Assembly (NCBI GenBank): GCA_963816545.1
Contig: CAWFLE010000007.1
Location: 992,001-1,056,000 of the forward strand
DNA from: Albimonas sp963816545
GTDB lineage: Bacteria; Pseudomonadota; Alphaproteobacteria; Rhodobacterales; Rhodobacteraceae
DNA: 64,000 nucleotides
Direction: 5' to 3'
The position numbers were made by a program, and so were the translations under genes. Position 1 is the first letter of the stretch. Each line of letters opens with the position of its first letter. Of this stretch, positions 36,930 to 46,214 are shown piece after piece. The notes under the pieces were generated by a model. It was not told where the DNA came from, did no database searches, and saw only the letters and a list, made by a program, of their open reading frames with translations.

Positions 36930-37768
36930 CGCGCCCGCGCGAGCCTCGGGTCGGTGGCGTCGCGCAGCCCGTCGCCCAGCATGTTGAACCCGATCACGGC
37001 GGCGACGATGCACAGCCCCGGCCACACCGCCAGCATCGGCTGCATGAACAGCAGCGTCTGCGCCTCCGACAGCATCCGCCCCCAGGACGGCGCCGGCGGC
37101 TGCACCCCGAGGCCCAGATAGCTCAGCGCCGCCTCCGCCAGGATCCCCACCGCGAACTCGATGGTCGCCTGCACCACCAGCACCGCCGAGATGTTGGGCA
37201 GCACATGCGCCAGCGCGATCCCGGCCCGGGACCGCCCCGCCGCCCGCGCCGCCGCCACGTAGTCCAGCCGCCACACCAGCGCCGCCGCCCCGCGCGTCAC
37301 CCGCGCGAAGATCGGCACGTTGATGAAGGCGATGGCCAGCACCGCGTTGCCCAGCGACGGCCCGAAGATCGTGGCCAGCATGATGGCGAACAGGAGCGCC
37401 GGGAAGGCGAAGCCGAAATCGGCGATCCGCATGATCGCCTCCTCCACCCACCCCCCCAGCGCCGAGGCCAGCAGCCCCAGCGCCACCCCGAGGCTCCCCC
37501 CCAGCCCCACCGCCAGCAGCGCCACCAGCACCGAATTCCGCGCCCCCGCCAGAAGCTGGGAGGCGACGTCCCGCCCGAACTGGTCCGTCCCCAGCCAATG
37601 CGCCCCCGAAGGCGGCAGGAACCGGTTGGCCACCGAGATCGCCGCCGGATCGTAGGGCGTCCACACCACCGACAGCGCGGCCGCGAGGAACACCGCCCCC
37701 ACCAGCAGCCCCCCGATGACCAGCCCCGCGCGCCCCGCCCGCCCTCGCCTCAGCGCCGCCTCGGTCAT
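36926..37768 (-). CDS. ABC peptide/nickel-type permease (DppC/OppC family)
   Basis: A 280-residue permease. It has the OppC N-terminal helix, the GTDQFGRDVASQLLAGAR segment diagnostic of DppC-type subunits, and the EAA-like YVAAARAAGRSRAGIALAHVLPN loop, and ends DPRLARAR. It partners with the DppB-type permease, whose stop it overlaps (ATGA-type overlap at 37765-37768). The imported ligand is unknown. No ATPase genes for this system are adjacent; ATPases may be encoded elsewhere. Confidence 0.92.
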   Translation of the reverse strand: MTEAALRRGRAGRAGLVIGGLLVGAVFLAAALSVVWTPYDPAAISVANRFLPPSGAHWLGTDQFGRDVASQLLAGARNSVLVALLAVGLGGSLGVALGLLASALGGWVEEAIMRIADFGFAFPALLFAIMLATIFGPSLGNAVLAIAFINVPIFARVTRGAAALVWRLDYVAAARAAGRSRAGIALAHVLPNISAVLVVQATIEFAVGILAEAALSYLGLGVQPPAPSWGRMLSEAQTLLFMQPMLAVWPGLCIVAAVIGFNMLGDGLRDATDPRLARAR

Positions 37769-38712
37769 CGCGCCGGCCGCCGCAGCCGCGGGTCCATGAA
37801 GATGTAGATCACGTCCACCACGAAATTCGCGACCACCACCACCAGCGCGAAGAACAGCACCAGCGCCTGCACCGTGAACAGGTCGCGGTTGGAGATCGCC
37901 TGGAACACCAGCCGCCCCAGCCCCGGCAGGTAGAACACGTTCTCGATCACGATGGTGCCGGTCACCAGGTTCGCGAATTGCAGCCCCACGATGGTCACCA
38001 CCGGCGTCAGCGCGTTGGGCAGCACATGCCCCCGCATCACCTGCCCCCGGCTCAACCCCTTGGCCCGCGCCGTGCGGGTGAAATCCAGCCGCACCACCTC
38101 CAGAATGGAGGACCGCGTCACCCGCGCCAGGATCGCCGACTGCACCAGCGCCAACGCCGTCGCCGGCAGCATCAGCGCCCGCAGCGCCTGCCAGGGCTCC
38201 TCCCACCCCGGAAACCCCCCGGGCGGCAGCCACCGCAAAGTCACCGCGAACAGCAGCACCAGCAGGATCGCGAGCCAGAACGCCGGCACCGCCACCCCGA
38301 ACTGCGAGACGGTCATCACCGCCCAGTCCCCCGGCCGCCCGTGGTTCAGCGCCGCCGTGATCCCCAGCGCCAACGCAACCACCACCGTCATCCCCATGGC
38401 GATCAGCGCCAGCGGGACGGTCACCGGCAGCCGCTCCACGATCAGCTCCGACACCGGCACCGAGAACGTGTAGCTGACCCCGAAATCCCCCGTCAGCGCG
38501 CCGAGGATCCACTCCAGGTACCGCTCATGCAGCGGCGCATCCAGCCCGAATCGCGCGCGCAGAACCTCCTGCGCCTCGGGCGTGGAATCGATCCCCAGCA
38601 CCACCAGCGCCGGGTCTCCGGGCAGCGCGTTCATCACCCAGAACACCGCCACCGACACCACGAACAGCGTCAGAACCAGCGTCAGGATGCGTCGGATCAG
38701 GAGGACGGTCAT
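37765..38712 (-). CDS. ABC peptide/nickel-type permease (DppB/OppB family)
   Basis: A 315-residue permease with DppB features: the first-helix MNALPGDPALVVLG segment, LGLDAPL-type RFGLDAPLHERYLEW, GDFGVSYTFSVPV, and the coupling loop DFTRTARAKGLSRGQVMRGHVLPN. It pairs with the DppC-type subunit downstream. A hairpin separates it from the binding-protein gene upstream. Confidence 0.93.
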   Translation of the reverse strand: MTVLLIRRILTLVLTLFVVSVAVFWVMNALPGDPALVVLGIDSTPEAQEVLRARFGLDAPLHERYLEWILGALTGDFGVSYTFSVPVSELIVERLPVTVPLALIAMGMTVVVALALGITAALNHGRPGDWAVMTVSQFGVAVPAFWLAILLVLLFAVTLRWLPPGGFPGWEEPWQALRALMLPATALALVQSAILARVTRSSILEVVRLDFTRTARAKGLSRGQVMRGHVLPNALTPVVTIVGLQFANLVTGTIVIENVFYLPGLGRLVFQAISNRDLFTVQALVLFFALVVVVANFVVDVIYIFMDPRLRRPAR

Positions 38713-38719
38713 AGGGGGA

Positions 38720-38739
38720 GGGGGCGCACGCGCGCCCCC
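38720..38739 (-). terminator. Hairpin between binding-protein and permease genes
   Basis: An 8-bp stem, GGGGGCGC with GCGCCCCC around ACGC, lies just after the binding-protein stop and before the DppB-type gene. It has no T-run. It probably stabilises the binding-protein mRNA or trims expression of the permeases. Confidence 0.5.
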
Positions 38740-38746
38740 CGAAGCC

Positions 38747-40220
38747 TCACTCGGTCCAGCGAAGCTGGTTCAGCGGCTCGAACAGCACGGGCGCCGAGGG
38801 CCAGTAGCCCGTGAGCTCCGTCTTGTAGACCCCCAGCGCCGGAAGCTGGAACAGGAACCCGTGGACCGCATCCTCCGCCAGGAACCGCTGGCCTTCCTTC
38901 AGCAGCCGGTCCAGCTCCTCGGGGTCCGAGGCGGTCTCGATCTTCTCGTAAAGCGCGTTGAACTCGGGATTGTCGTAGCCGTAGAAGTAATCCGGCCCCT
39001 TGGCGAAGTTCCCGATGTCGTTGGGCGAGGTGTGGGCGATCACCGTCATGTCGTAGTTCTTGTTCTTGTAGACCTCGCCGATCCAGAACCCCCACTCCAC
39101 GTTCTCCAGCTTCGCGTCGAAGCCCGCCTCGGTCAGCTGCTGCTGGATGATCTCCCCGGACCGCGTCGCATAGGGGAACGGCGGCACGCGGATGGTCACC
39201 GTGGTCCCGGCCGCGCCGGCCTCCTCCAGCAGCGCCCGCGCCTTCTCCACGTCATGCGGATACATGCCGGTCAGGTCCACGTAGGACTTGTGGTGCGGCG
39301 GGAAGAACGACCCGATGGGGTCGCCATAGCCGTAATAGGCGCCGTCGATGATCTCCTGCCGGTCGAGCGCGATGCTCCACCGCCTTCCGAACCCGGATGT
39401 CGTCGAACGGCGGGCGGGAGTTGTTCATGGCGAGGATCACCTCCCCCTCGGTGGACCCCGTCACCACCTTGAACCGCGGATCCCCCTCGAACTGCGCCAG
39501 CGTCTCGGGCGCCGGCATCCCCGGGAAGGCGTCCAGTTCCCCGGCCAGCAGCGCGGCCACTGCCGCCGGCGCGTCGGAGATGAAGCGGAACGTCACCTCG
39601 TCGATCATCTCGGGGTCCGCATCCCGGTGATCCGCGTTCTTCTCCAGCACCAGCCGGTCCCCGCGCGTCCAGGACTTGAAGCGGTAGGGCCCCGTGCCCA
39701 CCGGGTCCGTCCTGTTGGTCTCGGCCGAGTCCGGGTCCACGATCGAGGCATCCCCCTGCGCCATGTTGAACAGGAAGAACGCATCCGGCCGGCTCAGGGT
39801 GATCCTGACCGTGCGCGGGTCCACCGCCTCCACCGACTCGACGGGCTTGAAGATCTCCTTGGACGGGTTCTGCGAATCCTCGGCCATGGCGCGCTTGAAG
39901 CTGAACACCACGTCCCCGGCCTCGAAGCTCGCGCCGTCATGGAACGCCGCGTCCTCCACCAGATGGAAGGTGTAGGTCAGCCCGTCCTCCGACACGTCCC
40001 AGGACGAGGCCAGGTCCGGCAGCACCTCCCCCTGCTCGTTCACCGTCGCCAGCGACTCGTAGACGTTGTGCGTGAGCATCCCGTCGATGGAGGCGGTCGC
40101 GTCCACCGTCGGGTCCAGCACCGTCGGCTCCTGCTGGAGCCCGATGGAAATCTCCCGCGCCTGCAAGGGGCCTGCGAGGACCGCGGCGACGCCGGCCGCG
40201 AGAAGGACGGAGGTGCGCAT
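38747..40220 (-). CDS. ABC peptide-type substrate-binding protein (SBP family 5, one frameshift)
   Basis: A periplasmic binding protein of about 490 residues with a signal peptide ending AGPLQAREI. Family-5 features are QEPTVLDPTVDATASID, LPDLASSWDVSEDGLTYTFH-like text split as LASSWDVSEDG and YTFHLVEDAAFHDG, and GTGPYRFKSWTRGD. An extra base near 39374 breaks the frame after RVRKAVE; the remaining C-terminal third reads cleanly from DLTGMYPHDVEKARALL. It would deliver peptides, opines or similar ligands to the two permeases downstream. Confidence 0.9.
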
Positions 40221-40304
40221 GTTGGAGACTCCCCTGGATGCGGATCGCGCGGACCCTAGGCCCGCATCGTGACAGGCCGGCGACGGCGCCGGCAATACGT
40301 AACG

Positions 40305-41330
40305 TCAGGCGTCCTCGAAACCTTCCAGCACGTTGACGGCGTTGATCCCCACCTCCTCGATGGCGTAGCCGCCCTCCATGCAGAACACCGTCGGCAGGCC
40401 CAACCCCCCGATCCGGCGGCCCGCATCGCGGAAGTCCTCCGACTCCAGCTTGAAGAAGCTGATCGGGTCCGCCTTGAAGGCGTCGGTCCCGAGCGACACC
40501 ACCACCGCCTCCGCCCCGAACCCCCGGATGCGGGCGAGCGCGTCGTCCAGCGCCTCCGCCCATTCCCCATAAGCCGTCCCCGGCGCCATAGGATAGTTGA
40601 CGTTGGCCCCTTCGCCCTCCCCCTCGCCGGTCTCGTCCGCATAGCCGAGGAAGTAAGGGAACGCGTCCTCCGGCGCCCCGTGCAAGGAGGCGAACAGCAC
40701 GTCCCCCCGCCGGTAGAAGATGTCCTGCGTCCCGTTCCCGTGGTGGAAGTCGATGTCCAGCACCGCCACCCGCGCGGCCCCGTCATCCCGGAACATCTGC
40801 GCCGCCACCGCGGCGTTGTTGAGGAAGCAGTACCCCCCGTACATGTCCGCCGCCGCATGGTGCCCCGGCGGCCGGCACAGCGCGAAGGCCGCCCGCTCGC
40901 CCCCCGCCACCGCCCGCTGCGCCGACTGCGCCAGCGCGCAGGACACCTGCGCCGCCTCCCAGGTCCCCCCGGTGATCGCCGTCTCGGTGGCGAGCGCGTA
41001 ATACCCGACCTTCCCGTCGATATTCCGCGGCCGCCGCTGCGCCATCCGCCGGGCGGGGAAATTGGCCGCGATCACCTCGCCCCCGAACCCCTCCGCCTTC
41101 CACTCCCCATAAGCCGTCTCCAGAAACTCCAGATACCCCGCGTCATGCAGCCGCCGCACGGGGCCCAGGTCCACCTCCGAAGGCGCCGCCGCCTCCATCC
41201 CCCGCTCTTCCAGCCGCCTCAGCACGTACTCGACGCGGCTCGGCCGCTCGAACGGGGTCACGAACAGCCCCCCATGCAGCTCCGCCTGCGGGAAGTGCAG
41301 CCGGTGCCGATCATCGTGGAAGTACTTCAT
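40305..41330 (-). CDS. Histone-deacetylase-family enzyme, acetylpolyamine amidohydrolase-like
   Basis: A 341-residue zinc deacetylase with the same length and N-terminal layout (HDDRHRLHFPQAELHGGLFVTPFE) as acetylpolyamine amidohydrolases. The active-site His pair is in RPPGHHAA, the zinc ligands in DIDFHHGNGTQD and SLGTDAFKADP, and the Tyr loop region in MEGGYAIEEVG. It probably removes acetyl groups from polyamines or other small amines. ATG 41330 is chosen; the longer frame to 41423 lacks family similarity. It is divergent from the sugar-acid dehydratase gene. Confidence 0.9.
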   Translation of the reverse strand: MKYFHDDRHRLHFPQAELHGGLFVTPFERPSRVEYVLRRLEERGMEAAAPSEVDLGPVRRLHDAGYLEFLETAYGEWKAEGFGGEVIAANFPARRMAQRRPRNIDGKVGYYALATETAITGGTWEAAQVSCALAQSAQRAVAGGERAAFALCRPPGHHAAADMYGGYCFLNNAAVAAQMFRDDGAARVAVLDIDFHHGNGTQDIFYRRGDVLFASLHGAPEDAFPYFLGYADETGEGEGEGANVNYPMAPGTAYGEWAEALDDALARIRGFGAEAVVVSLGTDAFKADPISFFKLESEDFRDAGRRIGGLGLPTVFCMEGGYAIEEVGINAVNVLEGFEDA

Positions 41331-41446
41331 CCCGCCTCCGCGCGCCTCGTCCGCCGCACCATCGCCACCCCGCGCCCGCCGCGCAACCGCCCTCTGGCGC
41401 CCCGGCCCGATCCGCTCCACCATGCCCCCCGCGAAGGAGGCGCCCG

Positions 41447-43222
41447 ATGACCAAGCTCCGCTCCCGCCTGTGGTTCGACAACCCCGAGAACCCGGCCATG
41501 ACCGCGCTCTACCTGGAGCGCTACCTCAACTACGGCCTGACGCGGGAGGAGCTGCAATCCGGCAAGCCCATCATCGGCATCGCCCAGACCGGCTCCGACC
41601 TCAGCCCCTGCAACCGCCCCCTGATCGAGCTGGCCAAGCGCGCCCGCGAGGGCATCCGCGAAGCCGGCGGCATCGCCATCGAATTCCCCGTCCACCCGAT
41701 CCAGGAGACCGGCCGCCGCCCCACCGCCGCGCTGGACCGCAACCTCGCCTATCTCGGCCTGGTGGAGATCCTGCACGGCTACCCCATCGACGGCGTGATC
41801 CTGACCACCGGCTGCGACAAGACCACCCCGGCCTGCCTGATGGCCGCCGCCACCGTGGACATCCCCGCCATCGTGCTCACCGGCGGCCCCATGCTCAACG
41901 GCTGGCACGAGGGCAAGCGCGCCGGCTCCGGCGTCATGATCTGGAAGGCGCGCGAGATGCTGGCCCGCGGCGAGATCGACTACGAGGGCTTCATGGAGAT
42001 GGCCGCCGCCTCCGCCCCCTCGCCGGGCTTCTGCAACACCATGGGCACGGCGACGACCATGAACTCGCTCGCCGAGGCGCTCGGCATGTCCCTCCCCGGC
42101 TGCGCCGCCATCCCCGCCCCCCACCGCGAACGCGCCCAGATCGCCTACGAGACCGGCAAGCGCGCCGTGGCGCTCGTGCACGAGGACCTCAAACCCTCCG
42201 ACATCCTCACCCGCGAAGCCTTCGACAACGCCATCGCCGTCAACTCCGCCATCGGCGGCTCCACCAACGCCCCGATCCACCTCGCCGCCATCGCCCGCCA
42301 CGTCGGCGTGGACCTGCCCCTGAGCGCGTGGGAGGAGGTCGGCAGAGAGATCCCCATGATCGTCAACCTCCAGCCCGTGGGCGACTACCTGGCCGAGGAC
42401 TACCACCGCGCCGGCGGCGTCCCCGCCGTGGTCTCGGCGCTCGCGGAACAGGGCCTGGTCCGCGACGCCCTCACCGTCACCGGCCGCACGCTCGCGCAGA
42501 ACTGCGAAACCCGCCGCACGCTGGACCCGGACGTGATCCGCCCTTGGTCGAACCCGGTGCGCGAGGCCGCCGGCTTCCGCATCCTCACCGGCAACCTCTT
42601 CGACAGCGCGGTGATGAAGGCCTCCGCCATCTCCCCCGACTTCCGCGCCCGCTACCTCGCGAACCCGCGGGACCCCGAGGCCTTCGAAGCCCGCGCCATC
42701 GTCTTCGACGGCCCCGAGGACTACCACGCCCGCATCGACGACCCGTCGCTCGCCATCGACTCCGACTGCCTGCTGGTGATGCGCGGCACCGGCCCCATCG
42801 GCTACCCCGGCTCGGCCGAGGTCGTGAACATGCGCGCCCCCGACTACCTGCTGAAGGCCGGGATCGCCTCCCTCCCCTGCCTGGGCGACGGCCGCCAGTC
42901 CGGCACCTCCGGCTCCCCCTCGATCCTGAACGCCTCGCCCGAGGCCGCGGCCGGCGGCGGCCTCGCCCTCCTGCGCACCGGCGACCGGGTCCGCGTGGAC
43001 CTCGCGAAAGGCCGCGTGGACGCCCTCGTCCCCGCCCCCGAATGGCAGGCCCGCCGCGAGGAACTGGAGGCGCAAGGCGGCTACCCCGTCCCGCCCCACC
43101 AGACGCCCTGGCAGGAGATCCAACGCGGCTGCGTGGACCAGCTCGGCGCGGGCATGGTCCTGAAACCGGCGGTGGCCTACCGCCGCATCGCCGCCCAAGG
43201 CGTGCCGAGGGACAACCACTGA
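41447..43222 (+). CDS. IlvD/Edd-family aldonate dehydratase (L-arabinonate/D-xylonate type)
   Basis: A 591-residue Fe-S dehydratase. Candidate [2Fe-2S] ligands are Cys55 (DLSPCN), Cys123 (TTGCDKTTPAC) and Cys196 (SPGFCNTMG), the three-cysteine pattern seen in characterised L-arabinonate and D-xylonate dehydratases. GSGVMIWKAREM holds the likely metal-binding modified lysine region. It should convert a sugar acid to a 2-keto-3-deoxy acid. The KDG-kinase-like gene downstream fits such a product. Its sequence is closer to sugar-acid enzymes than to biosynthetic IlvD. An AAGGAGG site precedes ATG 41447. Confidence 0.9.
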   Translation: MTKLRSRLWFDNPENPAMTALYLERYLNYGLTREELQSGKPIIGIAQTGSDLSPCNRPLIELAKRAREGIREAGGIAIEFPVHPIQETGRRPTAALDRNLAYLGLVEILHGYPIDGVILTTGCDKTTPACLMAAATVDIPAIVLTGGPMLNGWHEGKRAGSGVMIWKAREMLARGEIDYEGFMEMAAASAPSPGFCNTMGTATTMNSLAEALGMSLPGCAAIPAPHRERAQIAYETGKRAVALVHEDLKPSDILTREAFDNAIAVNSAIGGSTNAPIHLAAIARHVGVDLPLSAWEEVGREIPMIVNLQPVGDYLAEDYHRAGGVPAVVSALAEQGLVRDALTVTGRTLAQNCETRRTLDPDVIRPWSNPVREAAGFRILTGNLFDSAVMKASAISPDFRARYLANPRDPEAFEARAIVFDGPEDYHARIDDPSLAIDSDCLLVMRGTGPIGYPGSAEVVNMRAPDYLLKAGIASLPCLGDGRQSGTSGSPSILNASPEAAAGGGLALLRTGDRVRVDLAKGRVDALVPAPEWQARREELEAQGGYPVPPHQTPWQEIQRGCVDQLGAGMVLKPAVAYRRIAAQGVPRDNH

Positions 43223-43471
43223 CGCCCCCCGCCGCCGCGCCGCACCCCTCCGGTCCCGGTCGCGCCGCCGCCGCGGCCAACCGGCCTCCGCCGCGCCTCG
43301 ACGCGGCCCCAAGCGGCGGGCCGCCCCCACGCTTGCCTCCCCGGCCCCGCTGGCCCGACCGTCAAACCTTCTGCTCCACCGGCGAAGGCCCCCCGCCCTC
43401 GCCGGTCGCGGACATGCGGCGCCCCGCCGCCCCATCCGCCCAGCCCACGCCGCAACCCTGAAGGCCGCCCC

Positions 43472-44383
43472 ATGACCCTGGACCTCCTCTGCCTCGGCGA
43501 ACCGCTCGTGGAATTCAACGAGACCGAGCCCGGCCTCTGGCGCGAGGGCTTCGGCGGAGACGTCTCCAACGTCGCCGTCGCCGCCGCCCGCCAGGGCCTC
43601 GCCGCGGGCATGGCCGCCCGCCTGGGCGCGGACGTCTTCGGCGACCGCCTCATCGCCCTCTGGGCCGAGGAGGGCGTGGACGCCGCCGCCGTCGACCGGG
43701 ACGAGGACGCCCCCACCGGCCTCTACTTCGTCCGCCACGGCGCGGGCGGCCATGTCTTCGACTACCGCCGCGCAGGCTCCGCCGCCTCCCGGATGACGCC
43801 CGAAACCCTGCCCGAGGACTCGATCCGCAGCGCCCGCTGCCTGCACCTCTCCGGCATCACGCTCGGCGTCAGCCCCACCGCCGAGGCCGCCGCCTTCCGC
43901 GCCATCGAGATCGCGAAGGAGGAGCGCCGGATCGTCGCCTTCGACACCAACCTGCGCGAGCGCCTGTGGCCCCTCGCCCGGGCCCGGGACCCCATCCACC
44001 GCGCGGCGTCGCAGGCCGACATCCTGCTCCCGAGCCTGGACGACGCCCACGCCCTCACCGGCCTGCACGACCCCGACGCCATCGCGGACTTCTACCTCGA
44101 GCTCGGGCCCCAGGTGGTGGCGCTGACCCTCGGCCCCGCCGGCGCGCTGGTGGCCACGCGCGACGCCCGCACCCGCATCCCGGCGCGCGAGGCGAAGCTC
44201 CTCGACGCGACCGGCGCCGGAGACTGCTTCGACGGCGTGTTCCTCGCCGCCCTCCTCCGCGGGGCCGAGCCCGAAGACGCCGCCCGCCGCGCCGTCGCCG
44301 CCTCCGCCCTCTCGGTGGAGCGCCGCGGCGCCGTCGCCTCCTTCCCCACCGCCGCGGAGGTGGACGCGGCCCTCGCCGGCTGA
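43472..44383 (+). CDS. kdgK: 2-keto-3-deoxygluconate-type sugar kinase (PfkB family)
   Basis: A 303-residue PfkB-family kinase. The N-terminal GFGGDVSNVAVAAARQG substrate motif and the C-terminal LDATGAGDCFDGVFLAALL motif, with the catalytic Asp, are clear. YRRAGSAASRMTPE matches KDG kinases. It would phosphorylate the 2-keto-3-deoxy acid made by the dehydratase encoded 250 bp upstream, feeding an Entner-Doudoroff-type aldolase encoded elsewhere. The gap between the two genes is GC-rich and has no gene. Confidence 0.85.
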   Translation: MTLDLLCLGEPLVEFNETEPGLWREGFGGDVSNVAVAAARQGLAAGMAARLGADVFGDRLIALWAEEGVDAAAVDRDEDAPTGLYFVRHGAGGHVFDYRRAGSAASRMTPETLPEDSIRSARCLHLSGITLGVSPTAEAAAFRAIEIAKEERRIVAFDTNLRERLWPLARARDPIHRAASQADILLPSLDDAHALTGLHDPDAIADFYLELGPQVVALTLGPAGALVATRDARTRIPAREAKLLDATGAGDCFDGVFLAALLRGAEPEDAARRAVAASALSVERRGAVASFPTAAEVDAALAG

Positions 44384-44438
44384 GGGGACGGCCGGGCGGG
44401 GCGATGCGGCGCAGCCGCGAGGGCCGCCCGAGCCGGGT

Positions 44439-44560
44439 TCTCCCGCCCGTCGCCTTCGCCCCCGCTTCGCGGGGCCTCGCCTCCCGTTGGGCGCAGGCGC
44501 CCTGCGGGCGCGCGTCCGCGGGAGAGGACAGTCGCGCTGGAAGCCCGCCGGCTGCGCCAC
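44439..44560 (+). repeat. Dispersed intergenic repeat, copy B
   Basis: Contains TCTCCCGCCCGTCGCCTTCG and, 15 bp on, GCCTCGCCTCCCGTTGGG, the same two blocks as copies A and C with a different spacer that is itself a CCCCGC/GCGGGG hairpin. It lies between the KDG kinase and SDR genes. Confidence 0.65.
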
Positions 44561-44605
44561 GGGCTATCCTGCCCCCGCCAAACCGATTCTCAGAAAGGCC
44601 CGCCC

Positions 44606-45349
44606 ATGCCAGACCTCGCAGACCGCGTAGCCCTCGTCACCGGCGCAGGCTCCGGCATCGGCCGCGCCACCGCGCTCCTCCTCGCGCGCGAAGGCGCCGC
44701 CCTCGTCGTCACCGACCTCGACGAAGCCGCCGCCCGCGCCACCGCCGCCGCCATCGCCGCCGAGGGCGGCCGCGCCGCCCCCCTCCGCGCCGACGCCGCG
44801 CAGCCCGAGGATCACCAGGCCGCCGTGGACCTCGCCCTCTCCCGCTTCGGCGCCCTCCACGTCGCGGTGAACAACGCGGGCGTCTCCCCGGCCTCCCGCG
44901 CCCCCGTCGCCGAGTCCGACCCCGCCGACTGGGACCGCGTCATCGCCATCAACCTCACCGGCGTCTATCACGGCCTGCGCGCCCAGATCCCCGCGATCCT
45001 CGCCTCCGGCGGAGGCGCCATCGTCAACATCGCCTCGATCCTCGGCGCCGTCGGCCGCCCCAACGCCGCCTCCTACGTCGCCGCCAAGCACGGCGTCGTC
45101 GGCCTCACCAAATCCGCCGCCCTCGACTACGCCCCCCAAAACCTCCGCGTGAACGCCATCGGCCCCGGCTTCATCCGCACCCCCCTCATCGCCCATATCG
45201 AGGAATCGGACCTCGTCCCCCTCCACCCCATCGGCCGCCTCGGCCTGCCGGAGGAGGTCGCCCAGCTCGTCCTCTTCCTCGCCTCCCCCCGCTCGGCCTT
45301 CATGACCGGCGGCTACCACCCGGTGGACGGGGGCTACCTCGCGCAGTAG
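44606..45349 (+). CDS. Short-chain dehydrogenase/reductase
   Basis: A 247-residue classical SDR. The cofactor motif is TGAGSGIGRA, followed by NNAGVSP, a catalytic Ser in NIASILG, and YVAAKHG with the Tyr-Lys pair. Asp at VVTDLDEA suggests NAD rather than NADP. It may act as a sugar or polyol dehydrogenase in the adjacent aldonate pathway, but no sequence feature fixes the substrate. Confidence 0.88.
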   Translation: MPDLADRVALVTGAGSGIGRATALLLAREGAALVVTDLDEAAARATAAAIAAEGGRAAPLRADAAQPEDHQAAVDLALSRFGALHVAVNNAGVSPASRAPVAESDPADWDRVIAINLTGVYHGLRAQIPAILASGGGAIVNIASILGAVGRPNAASYVAAKHGVVGLTKSAALDYAPQNLRVNAIGPGFIRTPLIAHIEESDLVPLHPIGRLGLPEEVAQLVLFLASPRSAFMTGGYHPVDGGYLAQ

Positions 45350-45361
45350 CCCCCGCGCCCG

Positions 45362-46199
45362 TCACACCGAGGCGAATTGCGGCGGACGCTTCTCCATGAA
45401 GCTCCGCACGCCCTCCTTGAAGTCCGGCGCCTCGAAGCTCCCCTTCATCTCCGCATCCGCGATCTTCAGCGACTCGGCGAAGCTCTGCTCCATCCCCGCG
45501 CGCACCTGCCGCTTCATCACCGCCACCGCGCGGGGCGAGACGTCATGCGCCAGCCCCCGCGCCACCTCGCCCACCTGCGCCATCAGCGCGTCGCCCGCCA
45601 CGGCCCGGTTCACCAGCCCCAGCCGCTCCGCCTCGCGCCCGTCGAATTTGCGCGCGGTCATCAGCAGGTCCAAAGCGTTCGCCTCCCCCACAAGCCGCGG
45701 CAGCATCCAGGCGATGCCATGCTCCGCCACCAGCCCGCGGGCCGAGAACGCGGTGGTGAACTTCGCCTCCTCCGCCGCGAAGCGCATGTCGGCGAACAGC
45801 GCGATCACCAGCCCGATCCCCGCGCAGGGCCCGTTGATCGCCGCGATGATCGGCTTCGGGCAGGCCAGCATGTAGCCGAAGCGCCCGGGATACATCGCGC
45901 TCACATCCGGCCCCGCCACCTCGGGGAACGTGTCGTCGGACCCCGAGGACGGCGTCAGCCCCCCCGCCCCGTTCTCGGTGGCGCCCTTCAGCCGCTCCAT
46001 GTCCGCGCCCGCGCAGAAGCCGCGCCCGGCGCCGGTCAGCACGATCACCCGCACCGCCTTGTCCCGCGCGCAGGCATGGACCGCATCCCGCAGCTCCCGC
46101 GCCATCACGTCCGTATAGGCGTTCAGCCGCTCCGGCCGGTTCAGCGTCAGCGTGGCGACCCCGTCGTCCACGCCCACCGTGATTTCCTTGATAGTCCAT
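45362..46199 (-). CDS. Enoyl-CoA hydratase/isomerase family protein (one frameshift at the start)
   Basis: A crotonase-fold protein of about 278 residues. The first oxyanion-hole segment is GRGFCAGADMERLKG, the second AINGPCAGIGLVIALFADMRFA. A Glu in GLVAEHGIAWMLPR occupies a catalytic position. ATG 46199, behind a GGAGGAA site, starts a frame broken by an extra base at about 46190 (MDY-c-KEITVGVDDG). A GTG at 46177 is the alternative start. It is 15 bp from the hot-dog gene upstream and likely in one operon with it. Confidence 0.88.
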
Positions 46200-46214
46200 C
46201 GTCTTTCCTCCCGT

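Noticed and set aside
41327..44560. A 1077-codon open frame on the minus strand across the dehydratase and kinase genes
   Set aside because: It is antisense to two clear enzymes, is rich in Gly/Ala/Asp/His as expected from GC-rich reverse reading, and shows no family motif. Several other long antisense frames (for example 33761-35893, 29529-31271 and 2912-4267) were rejected for the same reason.
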